Source: Thiohalomonas denitrificans
GTDB taxonomy: Bacteria > Pseudomonadota > Gammaproteobacteria > Thiohalomonadales > Thiohalomonadaceae
Length of the DNA stretch: 59,772 nucleotides
Direction: 5' to 3'
NCBI RefSeq assembly: GCF_016841685.1
Contig: NZ_JAENYR010000016.1
Location: 1 to 59,772 of the forward strand
Below, in pieces: positions 43,771 to 53,106 of the stretch (its first letter is position 1; every line of letters begins with the position of its first letter). Both the position numbers and the translations under genes were made by a program. Below the pieces are notes generated by a model. The model was not told the DNA's origin. It saw only the letters and a program-made list of their open reading frames with translations, and did not search any database.

Positions 43771-44835
43771 ATGCAGAGACTAGCGAATATGGCGAGCGAA
43801 GCGACGGACAGCGATCAACGGGGAGGTTTCCTGCCGGACTTTTGTGCCCTGCCGATGGTGTTTGGGGTGGTGGTGCTGTCGGAGCTGTTTGCCATTGTTC
43901 TGGTACTGGCGGGCAGTCAGCCGGAACGGATATGGGATGATTTGGCGCTGAGTTCGCTGTTCATGCAGTGGGCGGGACTGTCCGGGGCGGTGCTGCTTTG
44001 TGTTTTGCGCAAGCCGCTCAGCCGTTTGGGGGATATCGGTGCGGGGACGGCAAGCTACCTGCTGTTGGTCGTGCTGGTGCTTCTGCTCAGTGAGGGGGCC
44101 TATCACCTGCTGCTGGATGGGCTGCCCGGTGAACCGGAGGGACACTTTCAGTTTGTCGCCCGCAATCTGGCCGTCGGCGCCATCGTCGCGGGGATCATCC
44201 TGCGCTATTTCTATATCCGCCATCAGTGGCGGCTGCAGGTGGAGGCGAAGTCGGAGGCGCGGCTTCAGGCGCTGCAGGCGCGCATCCGACCGCATTTCCT
44301 GTTCAATAGCCTGAATACCGCCGCCAGTCTGACCCATAAACATCCGGAGCTTGCCGAACAGGCGCTGGAGGATCTGGCTGACCTGTTCCGCGCGAGCCTG
44401 AGCGACAGTCGAACCCTGGTGCCGTTTGCGGACGAGCTGTCACTGACCCGCGCTTATCTGGCCATCGAACAGCTGCGGCTTGGCCACCGGCTCAGGATCA
44501 AATGGGATGTGGATGCCATTCCCGATCACTGGGCAATACCACCGCTGGTCCTGCAGCCGCTGGTGGAAAACGCCGTCTATCACGGGATAGAGCCCCTTGC
44601 CAGCGGCGGGACGATACGCATTAATGGCCGCCGATCCGGCCGATTTATCGATATCGAAGTGGTCAATCCGGAAATGGAAAACGGGACGCCCCGCACCGGC
44701 GGCAACCGGATGGCCATCGATAACATCCGTCAGCGTCTTGCCGGCCGCTATGGACCCGAAAGTGAGCTGGTGGTGGAGCGAAAAGGCGACGAGTACCGGG
44801 CGCGGCTGCGCATTCCGGAAAGGAGTGAGGATTGA
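43771..44835 (+). CDS. algZ: LytS-type sensor histidine kinase, AlgZ/FimS-like
   Basis: A 354-residue membrane kinase with about four N-terminal helices (FGVVVLSELFAIVLVLAG, AGLSGAVLLCVLR, ASYLLLVVLVLLLSEGAYHL, LAVGAIVAGIILRYFYI). The His_kinase domain begins LQALQARIRPHFLFNSLNTA, with the His in PHFLFN; the ATPase N-box is LQPLVENAVYHGIEPL. It lies before algR and the hem cluster, as in pseudomonads. The start could also be ATG 43789. The overlap with algR (TGATG) indicates coupling. Confidence 0.88.
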   Translation: MQRLANMASEATDSDQRGGFLPDFCALPMVFGVVVLSELFAIVLVLAGSQPERIWDDLALSSLFMQWAGLSGAVLLCVLRKPLSRLGDIGAGTASYLLLVVLVLLLSEGAYHLLLDGLPGEPEGHFQFVARNLAVGAIVAGIILRYFYIRHQWRLQVEAKSEARLQALQARIRPHFLFNSLNTAASLTHKHPELAEQALEDLADLFRASLSDSRTLVPFADELSLTRAYLAIEQLRLGHRLRIKWDVDAIPDHWAIPPLVLQPLVENAVYHGIEPLASGGTIRINGRRSGRFIDIEVVNPEMENGTPRTGGNRMAIDNIRQRLAGRYGPESELVVERKGDEYRARLRIPERSED

Positions 44836-45542
44836 TGAAGGTGTTGATTGTAGATGATGAGGCCCCTGCACGCTCCCGGCTGCGGCGACTGCTGGAGGGA
44901 CTTGATGCGGAGGTGATCGGCGAAGCGGCCGATGGTGAGGCCGCGCTCAAGGCGGCAGCCGAGGGCAGACCGGACGTTGTACTGCTCGATATCCGCATGC
45001 CGGGTGTGGATGGGTTGGATGCCGCACACCGGATGGCCGAACTCGATTCCCCGCCGGCGGTGATATTCACCACCGCCTTTGAACAGCATGCCCTGGAAGC
45101 CTTCAACCTGGAGGCGATAGATTACCTTCTGAAACCCGTCCGACGCGAGCGCCTGGAGCGGGCCTTGGCGCGGGTGGTCCAGCGCCTGCCGGGCGAAACG
45201 GAAAAACCCGACTCCCTGCGCATCCAACAAAGAGGGGGCGTACGCCTGCTGCCGCTGGCGGCCATCATCTATTTTCAGGCCGACAGCAAGTATGTGACCG
45301 TTTACTACGAGGGGGGCGGCGAGGCACTACTGGAGCAGTCCTTGAGGATCCTCGCGCAGCAATTCGGTGAGGGGCTGGTTCGCATCCACCGCAATGCACT
45401 GGTAGTACGTGAGCGATTGCTGGGCATGGAGCGGGTCGGTGGCGGTTACCGCGCGATTTTGGCAGGCACTGCCGAACGGCCCGAAATCAGCCGGCGACAC
45501 GCCAGCGAGGTGAAGGCGCTGCTGGAGGCTGTATCCATTTGA
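44835..45542 (+). CDS. algR: LytTR response regulator, AlgR-like
   Basis: A 235-residue regulator. The receiver domain has VDDEAPARSRLRRLL, the phospho-acceptor Asp in VLLDIRMPGVDGL and Lys in IDYLLKPVRRERL. Residues about 135-233 are the LytTR DNA-binding domain (IYFQADSKYVTVYY, GEGLVRIHRNALVVRERLLG). ATG 44835 is chosen because GGAGTGAGG is well placed; the TTG 3 bp earlier is not needed. The relative in Pseudomonas controls alginate, pili and virulence genes; targets here are unknown. Confidence 0.92.
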   Translation: MKVLIVDDEAPARSRLRRLLEGLDAEVIGEAADGEAALKAAAEGRPDVVLLDIRMPGVDGLDAAHRMAELDSPPAVIFTTAFEQHALEAFNLEAIDYLLKPVRRERLERALARVVQRLPGETEKPDSLRIQQRGGVRLLPLAAIIYFQADSKYVTVYYEGGGEALLEQSLRILAQQFGEGLVRIHRNALVVRERLLGMERVGGGYRAILAGTAERPEISRRHASEVKALLEAVSI

Positions 45543-45876
45543 ATTCCCGGTTTATTCACACCCGCCGACGTAGCACCGAACGGGGCAAAGTCAAGCTGAA
45601 CCTGGTTAGGTGCAACCTCTCTCGTGAACGTTTAAGTGTCTGATTTATAATGCCATATTCCGAATGGTTAAAAATTACCCAATCTAAATCGAAGCGCGAG
45701 GTGGTGCGGCGTTGAAGCACATTTCCTCAAACCATCCACAAAGTTATCCACAGCTTTTGTGGACAACCGGGAAAAGCGCGCAGAGGCAGGGACTTAGGAC
45801 CTCAAGCGAGAAATCACGTAAAGAGTTTATGGTAACTCGGCCTACGGCAAACCAGCGCGGGGACTCAGTCCAGATT
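45543..45876. other. Non-coding region with DnaA-box-like cluster
   Basis: Holds TTATCCACA (45744-45752, an exact DnaA box), TGTGGACAA (45758-45766, inverse, one mismatch) and CCATCCACA (45732-45740, two mismatches) within 35 bp, next to an AT-rich stretch (45640-45700). It separates algR from the thioredoxin-like gene, which points the other way. No gene is visible. Confidence 0.55.
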
Positions 45877-46392
45877 TTAATCCGGAAACTCGATGGCGGC
45901 GGCGCGGACGGTTTTCTCCCGGAGCTGATCAAGCGCGGTCTTGATGCGGCGATCGATGTAGTCACCATAAAAATCGGGCGTGGTCAGGCCGACCATGTTT
46001 TCCGCCAGCTGCCGTCCATCGCTATCCACATAGACCAGGGTCGGCGTTACCCGCACCTCATAACGCCCGGCGAAATCAGAAACGGAAACGGAAGTACCGT
46101 CAAAGTCGGTAATGCGGCGAAGGTTCTCCAGATCGACACGGCGAATGATCACCTTTTCCGTGTAATCGCCGCTAATCAGCATCGGCTCGAGGAAATCCTC
46201 CTCAACGCGCGTGCAGTAATAGCAATGCTCCGCATAGAACATCATCAGCAGCGGGACGTTACGCTCCCGCGCCAGTTTCCCCTCAGCCTGCAGATCACTG
46301 GTGACCGGAACGGTTACTCCGGCAAATATCGGCATCGCGGCCATCAAAGCGGTAAGCAGCAGTGCCCGCGATAGCAGTCCCTTCATCTCCAT
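45877..46392 (-). CDS. Periplasmic thioredoxin-like protein
   Basis: A 171-residue secreted protein. Signal peptide MKGLLSRALLLTALMAAMPI ending near FAG. The redox motif is CYYC in FYAEHCYYCTRVEEDFL; VTPTLVYVDSDGR supplies the cis-Pro. This is the SoxW-like/thioredoxin_2 type, able to reduce or transfer thiols in the periplasm; a link to sulfur oxidation is a guess. GGAGGAGGGG precedes the ATG; the start could be 46392 or 46386. Confidence 0.85.
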   Translation of the reverse strand: MEMKGLLSRALLLTALMAAMPIFAGVTVPVTSDLQAEGKLARERNVPLLMMFYAEHCYYCTRVEEDFLEPMLISGDYTEKVIIRRVDLENLRRITDFDGTSVSVSDFAGRYEVRVTPTLVYVDSDGRQLAENMVGLTTPDFYGDYIDRRIKTALDQLREKTVRAAAIEFPD

Positions 46393-46707
46393 CCCCTCCT
46401 CCAGGGTGGTCTACACGGTTCAGGATAGACGGCCGGACACAAGCCGGGCAACAGGCATTCGGGCGACTGCGTACCTGGAAGCGAGGGCAAGAGGGTGCGT
46501 TTACCCTGGGCGTTCGACATAGTTTGAAGCAAGTCCTTGATACCCCCCGGCTGTGGAGAGATCCTTGTCCGCTCGACGACACGCAGACCATGGCTCGCCT
46601 GTACTCGGGCAGATAATCGGGCGTTAGCCCCCTCAGGCCGGGACCGTGTATGATTGGACGATACCATTTTCGCGGCCCTGTGCCGCCATCAATTGCCACG
46701 AAGCCTA
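46393..46707. other. Control region before hemC
   Basis: 315 bp between divergent genes, without a credible frame. It must hold the hem promoter. GCAAGTCCTTGATA at 46530-46543 echoes the inverted repeat at 6271-6404. No clear terminator or operator could be picked out. Confidence 0.4.
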
Positions 46708-47643
46708 ATGTCCAGAACGATTCGTATTGCAACCCGCAAAAGCCAGCTTGCCCTGTGGCAGGCGGAATTCGTCGCCAGTGCCCTCAAGCACGCCCACCCG
46801 GATCTCGAGGTGGAGCTCGTCACCATGGAGTCCAAGGGCGACAAGATCCTCGATGTGCCGCTCGCCAAGGTCGGGGGCAAGGGGCTGTTCATCAAGGAGC
46901 TGGAGGACGGCATCCTGCGCGGTGATGCCGACATCGCCGTGCATTCGATGAAAGACGTACCGGTGGAGGAGGAGATCCCCGAGGGACTTCACGTACCGGT
47001 GGTCTGCATCCGGGAGGACCCCCGCGATGCCTTCGTCTCCAACCATCATGACGGTTTCGAGACACTGCCCGAAGGTGCCATTGTGGGCACATCGAGCCTG
47101 CGCCGGCAGTCGCAGATCATGGCGCTTCGCCCGGATCTGCAGGTGAAATTCCTGCGCGGCAACGTCAATACCCGACTGGCCAAACTGGACAATGGTGACT
47201 ATGACGCCATCATTCTGGCGGCCGCGGGACTGAAACGCCTCCGGTTCGAAGACCGTATCACCCAGCTGCTGGATACCAGCGTCAGTCTGCCTGCGGTCGG
47301 ACAGGGGGCGGTGGGCATCGAATGCCGCAGCGATGATCCTGCGATGAATGAACTGATTGCTGTCCTCGATCACCGGGAAACCCATATCCGGGTGACCGCC
47401 GAGCGTGCCATGAGCCGCCGGCTTGAGGGGGGTTGCCAAGTGCCGCTGGCGGGCTACGCCGAGCTGGAACACGGCGTGATCGTCCTGCGCGGACTGGTCG
47501 CCCGTCCCGACGGTAGCGAAGTGGTGCGGGGCAGCATCAGCGGCCGTCCGGAGGATGCCGAGGAGTTGGGCAGGGTGCTCGCCGAAGACCTGCTCTCCCG
47601 CGGCGCCGGTGAAATCCTCAAAGAGGTCTATGCAGAAGGGTGA
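46708..47643 (+). CDS. hemC: Hydroxymethylbilane synthase (porphobilinogen deaminase)
   Basis: A 311-residue cytoplasmic enzyme that joins four porphobilinogens into hydroxymethylbilane for heme and siroheme. Typical stretches: [52 protein letters not shown] (with the catalytic Asp at [13 protein letters not shown]), [13 protein letters not shown], and the dipyrromethane-cofactor Cys in [14 protein letters not shown]. The ATG at 46708 fits the family start; 46654 would add 18 non-conserved residues. First gene of the hemC-D-X-Y unit. Confidence 0.97.
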   Translation: MSRTIRIATRKSQLALWQAEFVASALKHAHPDLEVELVTMESKGDKILDVPLAKVGGKGLFIKELEDGILRGDADIAVHSMKDVPVEEEIPEGLHVPVVCIREDPRDAFVSNHHDGFETLPEGAIVGTSSLRRQSQIMALRPDLQVKFLRGNVNTRLAKLDNGDYDAIILAAAGLKRLRFEDRITQLLDTSVSLPAVGQGAVGIECRSDDPAMNELIAVLDHRETHIRVTAERAMSRRLEGGCQVPLAGYAELEHGVIVLRGLVARPDGSEVVRGSISGRPEDAEELGRVLAEDLLSRGAGEILKEVYAEG

Positions 47644-48394
47644 GTTGAAAGGGTTGCGGGTGCTGGTAACGCGCCCGGCTCATCAGGCGGAGAACCTTTG
47701 CCGTCTGATTGCGGCAGCCGGGGGCGAGCCGGTCGCCTATCCGACCCTGGCGATTACCGCTCCCCGTGACCCGGAGGCGGCGCGGCAGGCATTGGCTCGG
47801 GTTTCGACCTACGACATCGTTGTTTTTATCAGCCCCAATGCGGCCACCTTCGCCTTCGAACTGCTGAAAAAACCTCTTCCGCAAGGGCCTACCGTAGCGA
47901 CCGTAGGCAAGGGCACCGCGGCGCAACTGGAACGACTCGGCCGAGTAGCGGACCTGATAGCGGAGGGCGGCGACAGCGAGGCCCTGCTCGCCATGCCGCA
48001 ACTGGATGATGTGAGCGGTTGCCGAGTCTTGATCATCAGAGGTGAACAGGGTCGCGAACGGCTCGCCGACGGGCTCCGCAGGCGCGGTGCCGCCGTGGAC
48101 TATGCCAACGTCTATCGGCGCTCGATGCCCGAAACGATGCCGGACATCGACCCGACAGCGGTCGATGTGGTAACCGCCACCAGTTTCGAGGCGCTGGCCA
48201 ATCTGGAGCGACTGATTGGGATCGAACGGAACGAAACACTGCATGTACTGCCTCTGGCCGTTTTCCATCCGCGCATTGCCGAAAAGGCGCGTGATTCCGG
48301 TTTCCGCGGCCCCCTTGTGGTGGCCCGGGAACCGGGTGACGAAGCCCTGGTGGCTGCTATTGCAGCCTGGGCGCAAACCAACCTCCAGGATTAA
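47630..48394 (+). CDS. hemD: Uroporphyrinogen-III synthase
   Basis: A 254-residue enzyme closing hydroxymethylbilane to uroporphyrinogen III. It starts [20 protein letters not shown], with [43 protein letters not shown] and [18 protein letters not shown] following in the expected order. The family is weakly conserved, but the position after hemC and the N-terminal motif are decisive. The start ATG overlaps the end of hemC by 14 bp, with AAGAGG before it. Confidence 0.93.
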   Translation: MQKGELKGLRVLVTRPAHQAENLCRLIAAAGGEPVAYPTLAITAPRDPEAARQALARVSTYDIVVFISPNAATFAFELLKKPLPQGPTVATVGKGTAAQLERLGRVADLIAEGGDSEALLAMPQLDDVSGCRVLIIRGEQGRERLADGLRRRGAAVDYANVYRRSMPETMPDIDPTAVDVVTATSFEALANLERLIGIERNETLHVLPLAVFHPRIAEKARDSGFRGPLVVAREPGDEALVAAIAAWAQTNLQD

Positions 48395-48400
48395 GACCCG

Positions 48401-49666
48401 ATGAGTGAAAAGAGCGGGCAGGACCAAACCGAACAAAAAGCGCCGACCAAACGACCCGACCGCAAACGACCCGGTACCCGGCAGGAAGCGAAAGCTTCCG
48501 GTAAGTCGGCACCGAAGCGAAGCGGACCCGGTGCCAGACAGGACGCGAGCCCTTCCGACCAACCGAAGCCAAAACGGGGCGGAGGCGGTGCTCTTTTTCT
48601 GGCATTGCTGGCGCTGCTTGTGGCCATCGGAGCCGGGGCAGGTAACTGGTACCTCTGGCAGCAACAGCAAGACACTACCGCTCGGGTGGTGGCCACCAAC
48701 AGCGACTTGCACGATTCCATCTCCGAACTGGAGGCAGGCATCGACCGTCGTATTCGGCAGCAGTCCAAGGAGATCACCGAGGCCGCACGCAAGGGCGATC
48801 TGCAACTCGAAGCCCGCACCCGCGAGCTTCAGCAGGCCATCGTCGAGGTGCGCTCCCGTCTGGGCCAGGATCGTACCGGCTGGACCGTGTCCGAAGTCGA
48901 ACACCTGCTGCGCATTGCCAACCACCGACTGCGCCTGGCACGTGATGTGCAGGGCGCAGAGGTAGCGCTCAGAGAGGCGGAGCAACGGCTAATCGCCTTG
49001 GGGGACCCCGCTTTCCTGCCGGTGCGAGAGGCGATCTCCAAAGAGATGCAGGCACTACGCAATATCGGCGGTGCCGATTGGAAGAATGCGGCGATCCGGC
49101 TGACCGGTCTTATCGACACGGTGGACGCTCTGCCTGTTGCGGGTCCCTATCAGACCGAACAGCGGGGCACGTCAGGGATCGAAGAGCCGCCCCGGGCGCC
49201 TGAAAACGTCTCGAACTGGAAAGAGTTCCTGGAAGCCGTGTGGAGGGATATCCGCTCGTTGGTGGCCATCCGCCAGCACGAAGAAGCCGGTGCCCCGATT
49301 CCACTGCTTGCTCCGCAAGAGCGCTATTTCCTGCACCAGAACCTGCGACTGAAACTGGAAACCGCGCGCTTGGCACTAGTCGAGGGTAATCCGAAAATCT
49401 ACCGATCAAGCCTGGCCGAGGCGGGAGAGTGGCTGAACCGCTACTTTGCCGGAGAAGCCGCCGCTACGCGCGGGGCACTGGAGACCCTGAAAGAGGTGCA
49501 AGGCATCGAGGTCAGCCCCGAACTGCCGGAAATCAGCGAATCGCTGCGAGTCTTGAAGCGCGTCCGAGCGCACCTGACCGAAGAAAAGCGAGAGACCGCT
49601 TCCGAACAGACGCCTGCCACGACCCCGGAGTCCGAGCCCAATGAACGGGAGGAGGCTACGCCATGA
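48401..49666 (+). CDS. hemX: HemX-like membrane protein
   Basis: A 421-residue protein with a Lys/Pro/Arg-rich cytoplasmic N-terminus (about 60 residues), one membrane helix (ALFLALLALLVAIGAGAGNW), and a long helical, partly coiled-coil periplasmic part (IRQQSKEITEAARKGDLQLE) including WTVSEVEHLLRIANHRLRLA, the best conserved HemX block. It is sometimes labelled uroporphyrinogen methyltransferase but has no SAM-binding motif. It probably helps heme-pathway enzymes assemble at the membrane. It starts 6 bp after hemD and overlaps hemY. Confidence 0.92.
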   Translation: MSEKSGQDQTEQKAPTKRPDRKRPGTRQEAKASGKSAPKRSGPGARQDASPSDQPKPKRGGGGALFLALLALLVAIGAGAGNWYLWQQQQDTTARVVATNSDLHDSISELEAGIDRRIRQQSKEITEAARKGDLQLEARTRELQQAIVEVRSRLGQDRTGWTVSEVEHLLRIANHRLRLARDVQGAEVALREAEQRLIALGDPAFLPVREAISKEMQALRNIGGADWKNAAIRLTGLIDTVDALPVAGPYQTEQRGTSGIEEPPRAPENVSNWKEFLEAVWRDIRSLVAIRQHEEAGAPIPLLAPQERYFLHQNLRLKLETARLALVEGNPKIYRSSLAEAGEWLNRYFAGEAAATRGALETLKEVQGIEVSPELPEISESLRVLKRVRAHLTEEKRETASEQTPATTPESEPNEREEATP

Positions 49667-50901
49667 AGTTCCTCCTGATAGCGCTGCTGGTTCTGGTAGG
49701 CGTGGTGGGACTGGCACTCCTGGTCCAGGAGGACTCCGGTTATGTCTTGCTCTCCTGGGGTGAATGGACCGTCGAATCCAGTCTCAGCCTGCTGTTGATC
49801 GTCATCACTCTGACTTTCGTCGCGCTTCACTTGTTGGTGCGGCTGCTCGTCAACGGTTGGCGGATTCCCGGGCGTATGGCCCATTGGCGCCGGGAGCAGA
49901 GGCTGCGAAAGGCCCGTCGCAGTACGCAGCGCGGCCTGCTGGCCCTCGCCGAATGCGACTGGAAGCGTGGGGAACGTTATCTGATCCGCAATGGCGCCGA
50001 CAGCGAAATCCCGCTGATCAATTACCTCGGCGCGGCGCGCGCGGCACAGAAGCAGGGTGCCGACGAACGCAGGGACAGGTACCTGGCCCAGGCCCATCAG
50101 AGCATGCCGGAAGCTGAGCTGGCGGTGGGGTTCACGCAGGCCGAGGTCCAACTCTCCCATGGACAGACCGAGCACGCCCTGGCGACGCTCATGCACTTGC
50201 GTTCCATCGCACCCAAGCACGGTTATGTGCTCAACCTGCTGCGTCGCCTTTACGAACAGCTGGGGAGCTGGAAGGATCTGCTGGAACTGCTTCCGGAACT
50301 GCGCCGGCAGAAAGTACTGGAGCCCGAGGCGATAGACACCCTGGAGCGCAAGGCCCATGCGAAGCTTCTGCGCCGGCCGGGCCAGAGCGCCTCTTCGCTG
50401 CGGGAGATCTGGGAGCGGGTGCCCCGCGGACAACGAAATGGTGAACTGCTGCGTCTCTATGTGGAGGAACTGCTTCGGGTCGGCGAAAACCAGGATGCGG
50501 AGAAGCTGCTGGTTGGCGGCATTCGCCAGATCTGGGATCCGGAGCTGGTTCGGCTCTACGGGTTGGTTCAGTCAGACGATCCGGGTCGGCAGCTCTCGGT
50601 CGCCGAGTCCTGGCTTGCGGATCACGACCGTCAACCCGACCTCCTCCTTAGCCTCGGCCGTATCGCCGTCCGCGCCGATCTTTGGGGCAAGGCGCGCGCC
50701 TACCTGGAGGCGAGCCTCGGCGCCGCCCCCCGGGCAGAGACCTATTGCGAGCTGGGACATCTGCTGGCGCGACTCGGCGAGGGAGAGAAATCCCGGGAAT
50801 GCTTCCGAAAAGGGCTCGAACAAGCCACCGGCAGCGCCTGCGCCGCCTCCTCGGGAGGGGAAAAACTGCCTGTGCCGAACCTGGCGAAAGCTACCGGCTG
50901 A
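49663..50901 (+). CDS. hemY: HemY-like TPR membrane protein
   Basis: A 412-residue protein with two N-terminal helices (LLIALLVLVGVVGLALLVQ and LLLIVITLTFVALHLLVRLL) and the family motif DSGYVLLSWGEWTVESSLSL between them, then TPR-like helical repeats to the C-terminus (LLALAECDWKRGERYLIRNG, GHLLARLGEGEKSRECFRKG). It is unrelated to protoporphyrinogen oxidase HemY of Gram-positives. Its role in heme synthesis is supportive. ATG overlaps the hemX stop (ATGA). Last gene of the unit. Confidence 0.94.
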   Translation: MKFLLIALLVLVGVVGLALLVQEDSGYVLLSWGEWTVESSLSLLLIVITLTFVALHLLVRLLVNGWRIPGRMAHWRREQRLRKARRSTQRGLLALAECDWKRGERYLIRNGADSEIPLINYLGAARAAQKQGADERRDRYLAQAHQSMPEAELAVGFTQAEVQLSHGQTEHALATLMHLRSIAPKHGYVLNLLRRLYEQLGSWKDLLELLPELRRQKVLEPEAIDTLERKAHAKLLRRPGQSASSLREIWERVPRGQRNGELLRLYVEELLRVGENQDAEKLLVGGIRQIWDPELVRLYGLVQSDDPGRQLSVAESWLADHDRQPDLLLSLGRIAVRADLWGKARAYLEASLGAAPRAETYCELGHLLARLGEGEKSRECFRKGLEQATGSACAASSGGEKLPVPNLAKATG

Positions 50902-50961
50902 CTTCCCGGTCCCCTTCCCTTCACCCTTTCCGAGAGAGGGCCGGGGTAACGGGATATCCGA

Positions 50962-51960
50962 TCAGTCCTTGGCCCATTCAAAGGCATCGCCAAAGCAGTG
51001 ATCGGCCTGCAGTCCCTTCTCCCCCAAACTATCTCGTGCGGTGTAGACCATATCGGGATGGCCACAGGCATACATTTCGAAGCCGCTCAGGTCGTCGAAG
51101 TCGGCGGCGGCAGCGTTCTGCACATAGCCGGTGCGCCCTTTCCAATCGTCACCGGGGCGCGAAAGGACGGGCCGGTAATGGACATTCTCGTGCTCGGCAT
51201 CCCAGCGCCTGGCCAGCTCGTCGAGGTAGAGTTCATCGATCGATCGCGCGCCCCAGTAGAGATAGATGGGCCGGGTGCAGCCCTCGGCCAGGGCGTGTTC
51301 GATAATTCCCTTCACCGGGCCGAAACCGGTACCCGTGACAAGCATCAAAATGGGGCGATCCGAATCTTCGCGCAGGAAAAAGCTGCCGTGCGGGCCCTCG
51401 ATACGGATGATGTCGCCCTCCTTCATCTCGGAGAAGGCGCGTTCGGTGAAACGACCGCCCTCGACATGGCGGATGTGGAACTCCAGCAGGTCATCCTGGT
51501 GTGGTGCATTGGCGAGGGAGAAGGAGCGCTTCCGACCATCCTCCATAATGAACTGCACATATTGACCGGCGAGAAATTGCATGCGGCTCTCTTCCGGGAG
51601 CTTCAGCCATAAGCGCATGACTTCGCCAATCCGCTCCAGGCGGCTGACCTTTGCCGGGTATTGCTTGACCGGTATCTCTTCTGAAGCGGCAATTTCATGC
51701 ACCTCGACCGCCACATCACCTTCCGGCTTGGCGATGCAGAACAGCGCATAGCCCTCTTCCTGCTCTTCACCGGTAATGGCCATCGGCTCATCGTCATATC
51801 GGACTTCGCCCCGCCTCACTTTGCCCTTGCAGGCCCCGCAGGCACCGTTACGGCAACCGTAGGGAAAGGCATATCCGCTACGCAGCGCCGCATCAAGAAT
51901 GCTCTCATCATCTTCGGTGTTGAAGGCGTGGCCGCTCGGTTGAACTTCGACTCTACTCAT
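50962..51960 (-). CDS. 2Fe-2S ferredoxin-NAD(P)H reductase (glucoseen-reductase type)
   Basis: A 332-residue electron-transfer protein in three modules: a plant-type ferredoxin domain with YGCRNGACGACKGKV and FCIA supplying four Cys, an FAD domain with RKRSFSLANAP, and an NAD(P)H domain with VTGTGFGPVKGIIEHAL and YACGHPDMV. It is often annotated as CDP-6-deoxy-delta-3,4-glucoseen reductase; relatives also serve oxygenases, and no sugar-nucleotide genes are here, so the partner is unknown. AAAGGA lies 7 nt before the ATG. A nested hairpin element lies upstream. Confidence 0.92.
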   Translation of the reverse strand: MSRVEVQPSGHAFNTEDDESILDAALRSGYAFPYGCRNGACGACKGKVRRGEVRYDDEPMAITGEEQEEGYALFCIAKPEGDVAVEVHEIAASEEIPVKQYPAKVSRLERIGEVMRLWLKLPEESRMQFLAGQYVQFIMEDGRKRSFSLANAPHQDDLLEFHIRHVEGGRFTERAFSEMKEGDIIRIEGPHGSFFLREDSDRPILMLVTGTGFGPVKGIIEHALAEGCTRPIYLYWGARSIDELYLDELARRWDAEHENVHYRPVLSRPGDDWKGRTGYVQNAAAADFDDLSGFEMYACGHPDMVYTARDSLGEKGLQADHCFGDAFEWAKD

Positions 51961-51994
51961 GGGTGGTCCTTTGATCGCATTCAGTCAGCAAAAC

Positions 51995-52087
51995 TAACCC
52001 GAATGTTCACCCAAGGGCGCCACGAACACAAAGATAATGACTATTATCGGAGGCCGTGGCGCCGGAGGCGCTGAACAATTCGGGTTA
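51995..52087. repeat. 93-bp nested inverted-repeat element
   Basis: The outer arms are TAACCCGAATGTTCA and TGAACAATTCGGGTTA; the middle arms GGCGCCACG and CGTGGCGCC; the inner arms GATAAT and ATTATC. It could fold into one long hairpin. It sits between divergent genes and may be a short palindromic mobile element or a structural signal. Confidence 0.75.
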
Positions 52088-52110
52088 AAATAGTCAGGTA
52101 TTAGACTAGT

Positions 52111-53013
52111 TTGCCACATTCGGGTGCTGTTTTGGATAGAGTCTTTATTATCGGTTTTGGCGATGTCGGGCGCCGCGTGGCCGCAACGTATCGAAGTTCA
52201 GGCACTGTCGTCAGTGGCCTGACCCGTCATCCGGAGTCGGCCGACAGCGATCGGGCGGGGGTTCGAATGGTGCTTGGCGACCTGGATCGAGCCGCTACGC
52301 TGGAGGAACTGCCGACCGCCGGTTCGCTGGTGTACTACTTCGCACCGCCACCGCCCGAGGGAATTAGTGACCCGCGCATGGCGGCCTTCCTTGAAGCAGC
52401 TTCGCAAGCCCCTCCGATGCGCGTGGTCTACATCAGCACCAGCGGCATCTATGGCGATCGTGCCGGCGCCCGGGTGGATGAAACGGCCGAACCGCATCCC
52501 GAAACCGATCGAGCACGACGCCGTCTGGATGCCGAAAACCGGCTACGGGGCTGGGGCCGGCAACAGCAGGTCCCGGTGGTGATCCTGCGGGTAGGCGGGA
52601 TCTATGGCCCGAGGCGGCTACCGGTTACGCGGCTGCGCAAGAGGTTGCCGGTGTTGCGGGAATCGGAATGTGGTTACACCAGCCGTATCCACGTGGAAGA
52701 TCTGGTCGCCGCCTGCCGCGCCGCCGCCGAACGTGGCCAGGCGGATACCATCTACAACGTTAGCGATGGACACCCCGGTACCATGACCGGCTACTTCAAG
52801 GCAGTGGCGACAAGGCTGGGTCTGCCGGCGCCTCCCGAAGTGTCGATGGCCGAAGCGGAAGACCGGCTCAGTGCGGCGATGCTCTCCTATCTGACCGAAT
52901 CGCGCCGCCTGGACAACCGTCGCTTGACGGAAGAGCTGGGCGTCAGACTGCGCTACCCCGACCTGGAGAGCGGGCTGGCAGCCATCGACCCCGCCCGGGA
53001 ACTGGCCTCCTGA
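52111..53013 (+). CDS. NAD(P)-dependent epimerase-like (extended SDR) protein
   Basis: A 300-residue protein of the YeeZ-like SDR group: dinucleotide-binding VFIIGFGDVGRRVAATYRSS, then VVYISTSGIYGDRAGARVDE, LRVGGIYGPRR, and HVEDLVAACRAAAERGQADT. The classical YxxxK is not obvious. Substrate unknown. The start is a TTG at 52111 or 52132; neither has a good ribosome-binding site. A stem CCTGAAGG-TCGG-CCTTCAGG covers the stop codon (53009-53028) and may act in termination, though no T-run follows. Confidence 0.85.
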   Translation: MPHSGAVLDRVFIIGFGDVGRRVAATYRSSGTVVSGLTRHPESADSDRAGVRMVLGDLDRAATLEELPTAGSLVYYFAPPPPEGISDPRMAAFLEAASQAPPMRVVYISTSGIYGDRAGARVDETAEPHPETDRARRRLDAENRLRGWGRQQQVPVVILRVGGIYGPRRLPVTRLRKRLPVLRESECGYTSRIHVEDLVAACRAAAERGQADTIYNVSDGHPGTMTGYFKAVATRLGLPAPPEVSMAEAEDRLSAAMLSYLTESRRLDNRRLTEELGVRLRYPDLESGLAAIDPARELAS

Positions 53014-53071
53014 AGGTCGGCCTTCAGGCCATCACGATACTCAATGCCGGACCATGACATTGCGGAAACAG

Positions 53072-53100
53072 TTGACAGCCAAACTATCGATAATTAGACT
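53072..53100 (+). promoter_or_regulatory. Sigma-70-type promoter
   Basis: TTGACA at 53072-53077 (exact -35), 17 bases, then TAGACT at 53095-53100 (-10, four of six). It points at a stretch with no gene that ends at a strong terminator, so it probably drives the small RNA. Confidence 0.7.
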
Positions 53101-53106
53101 CATTCT

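Noticed and set aside
45712-46374. Chromosomal origin of replication
   Set aside because: DnaA-box-like sites exist, but there are too few, and dnaA, dnaN, mnmG or parAB are absent; kept only as a lower-interest finding.
46705-47472. 255-residue minus frame across hemC
   Set aside because: Antisense to the whole of hemC, whose motifs are intact.
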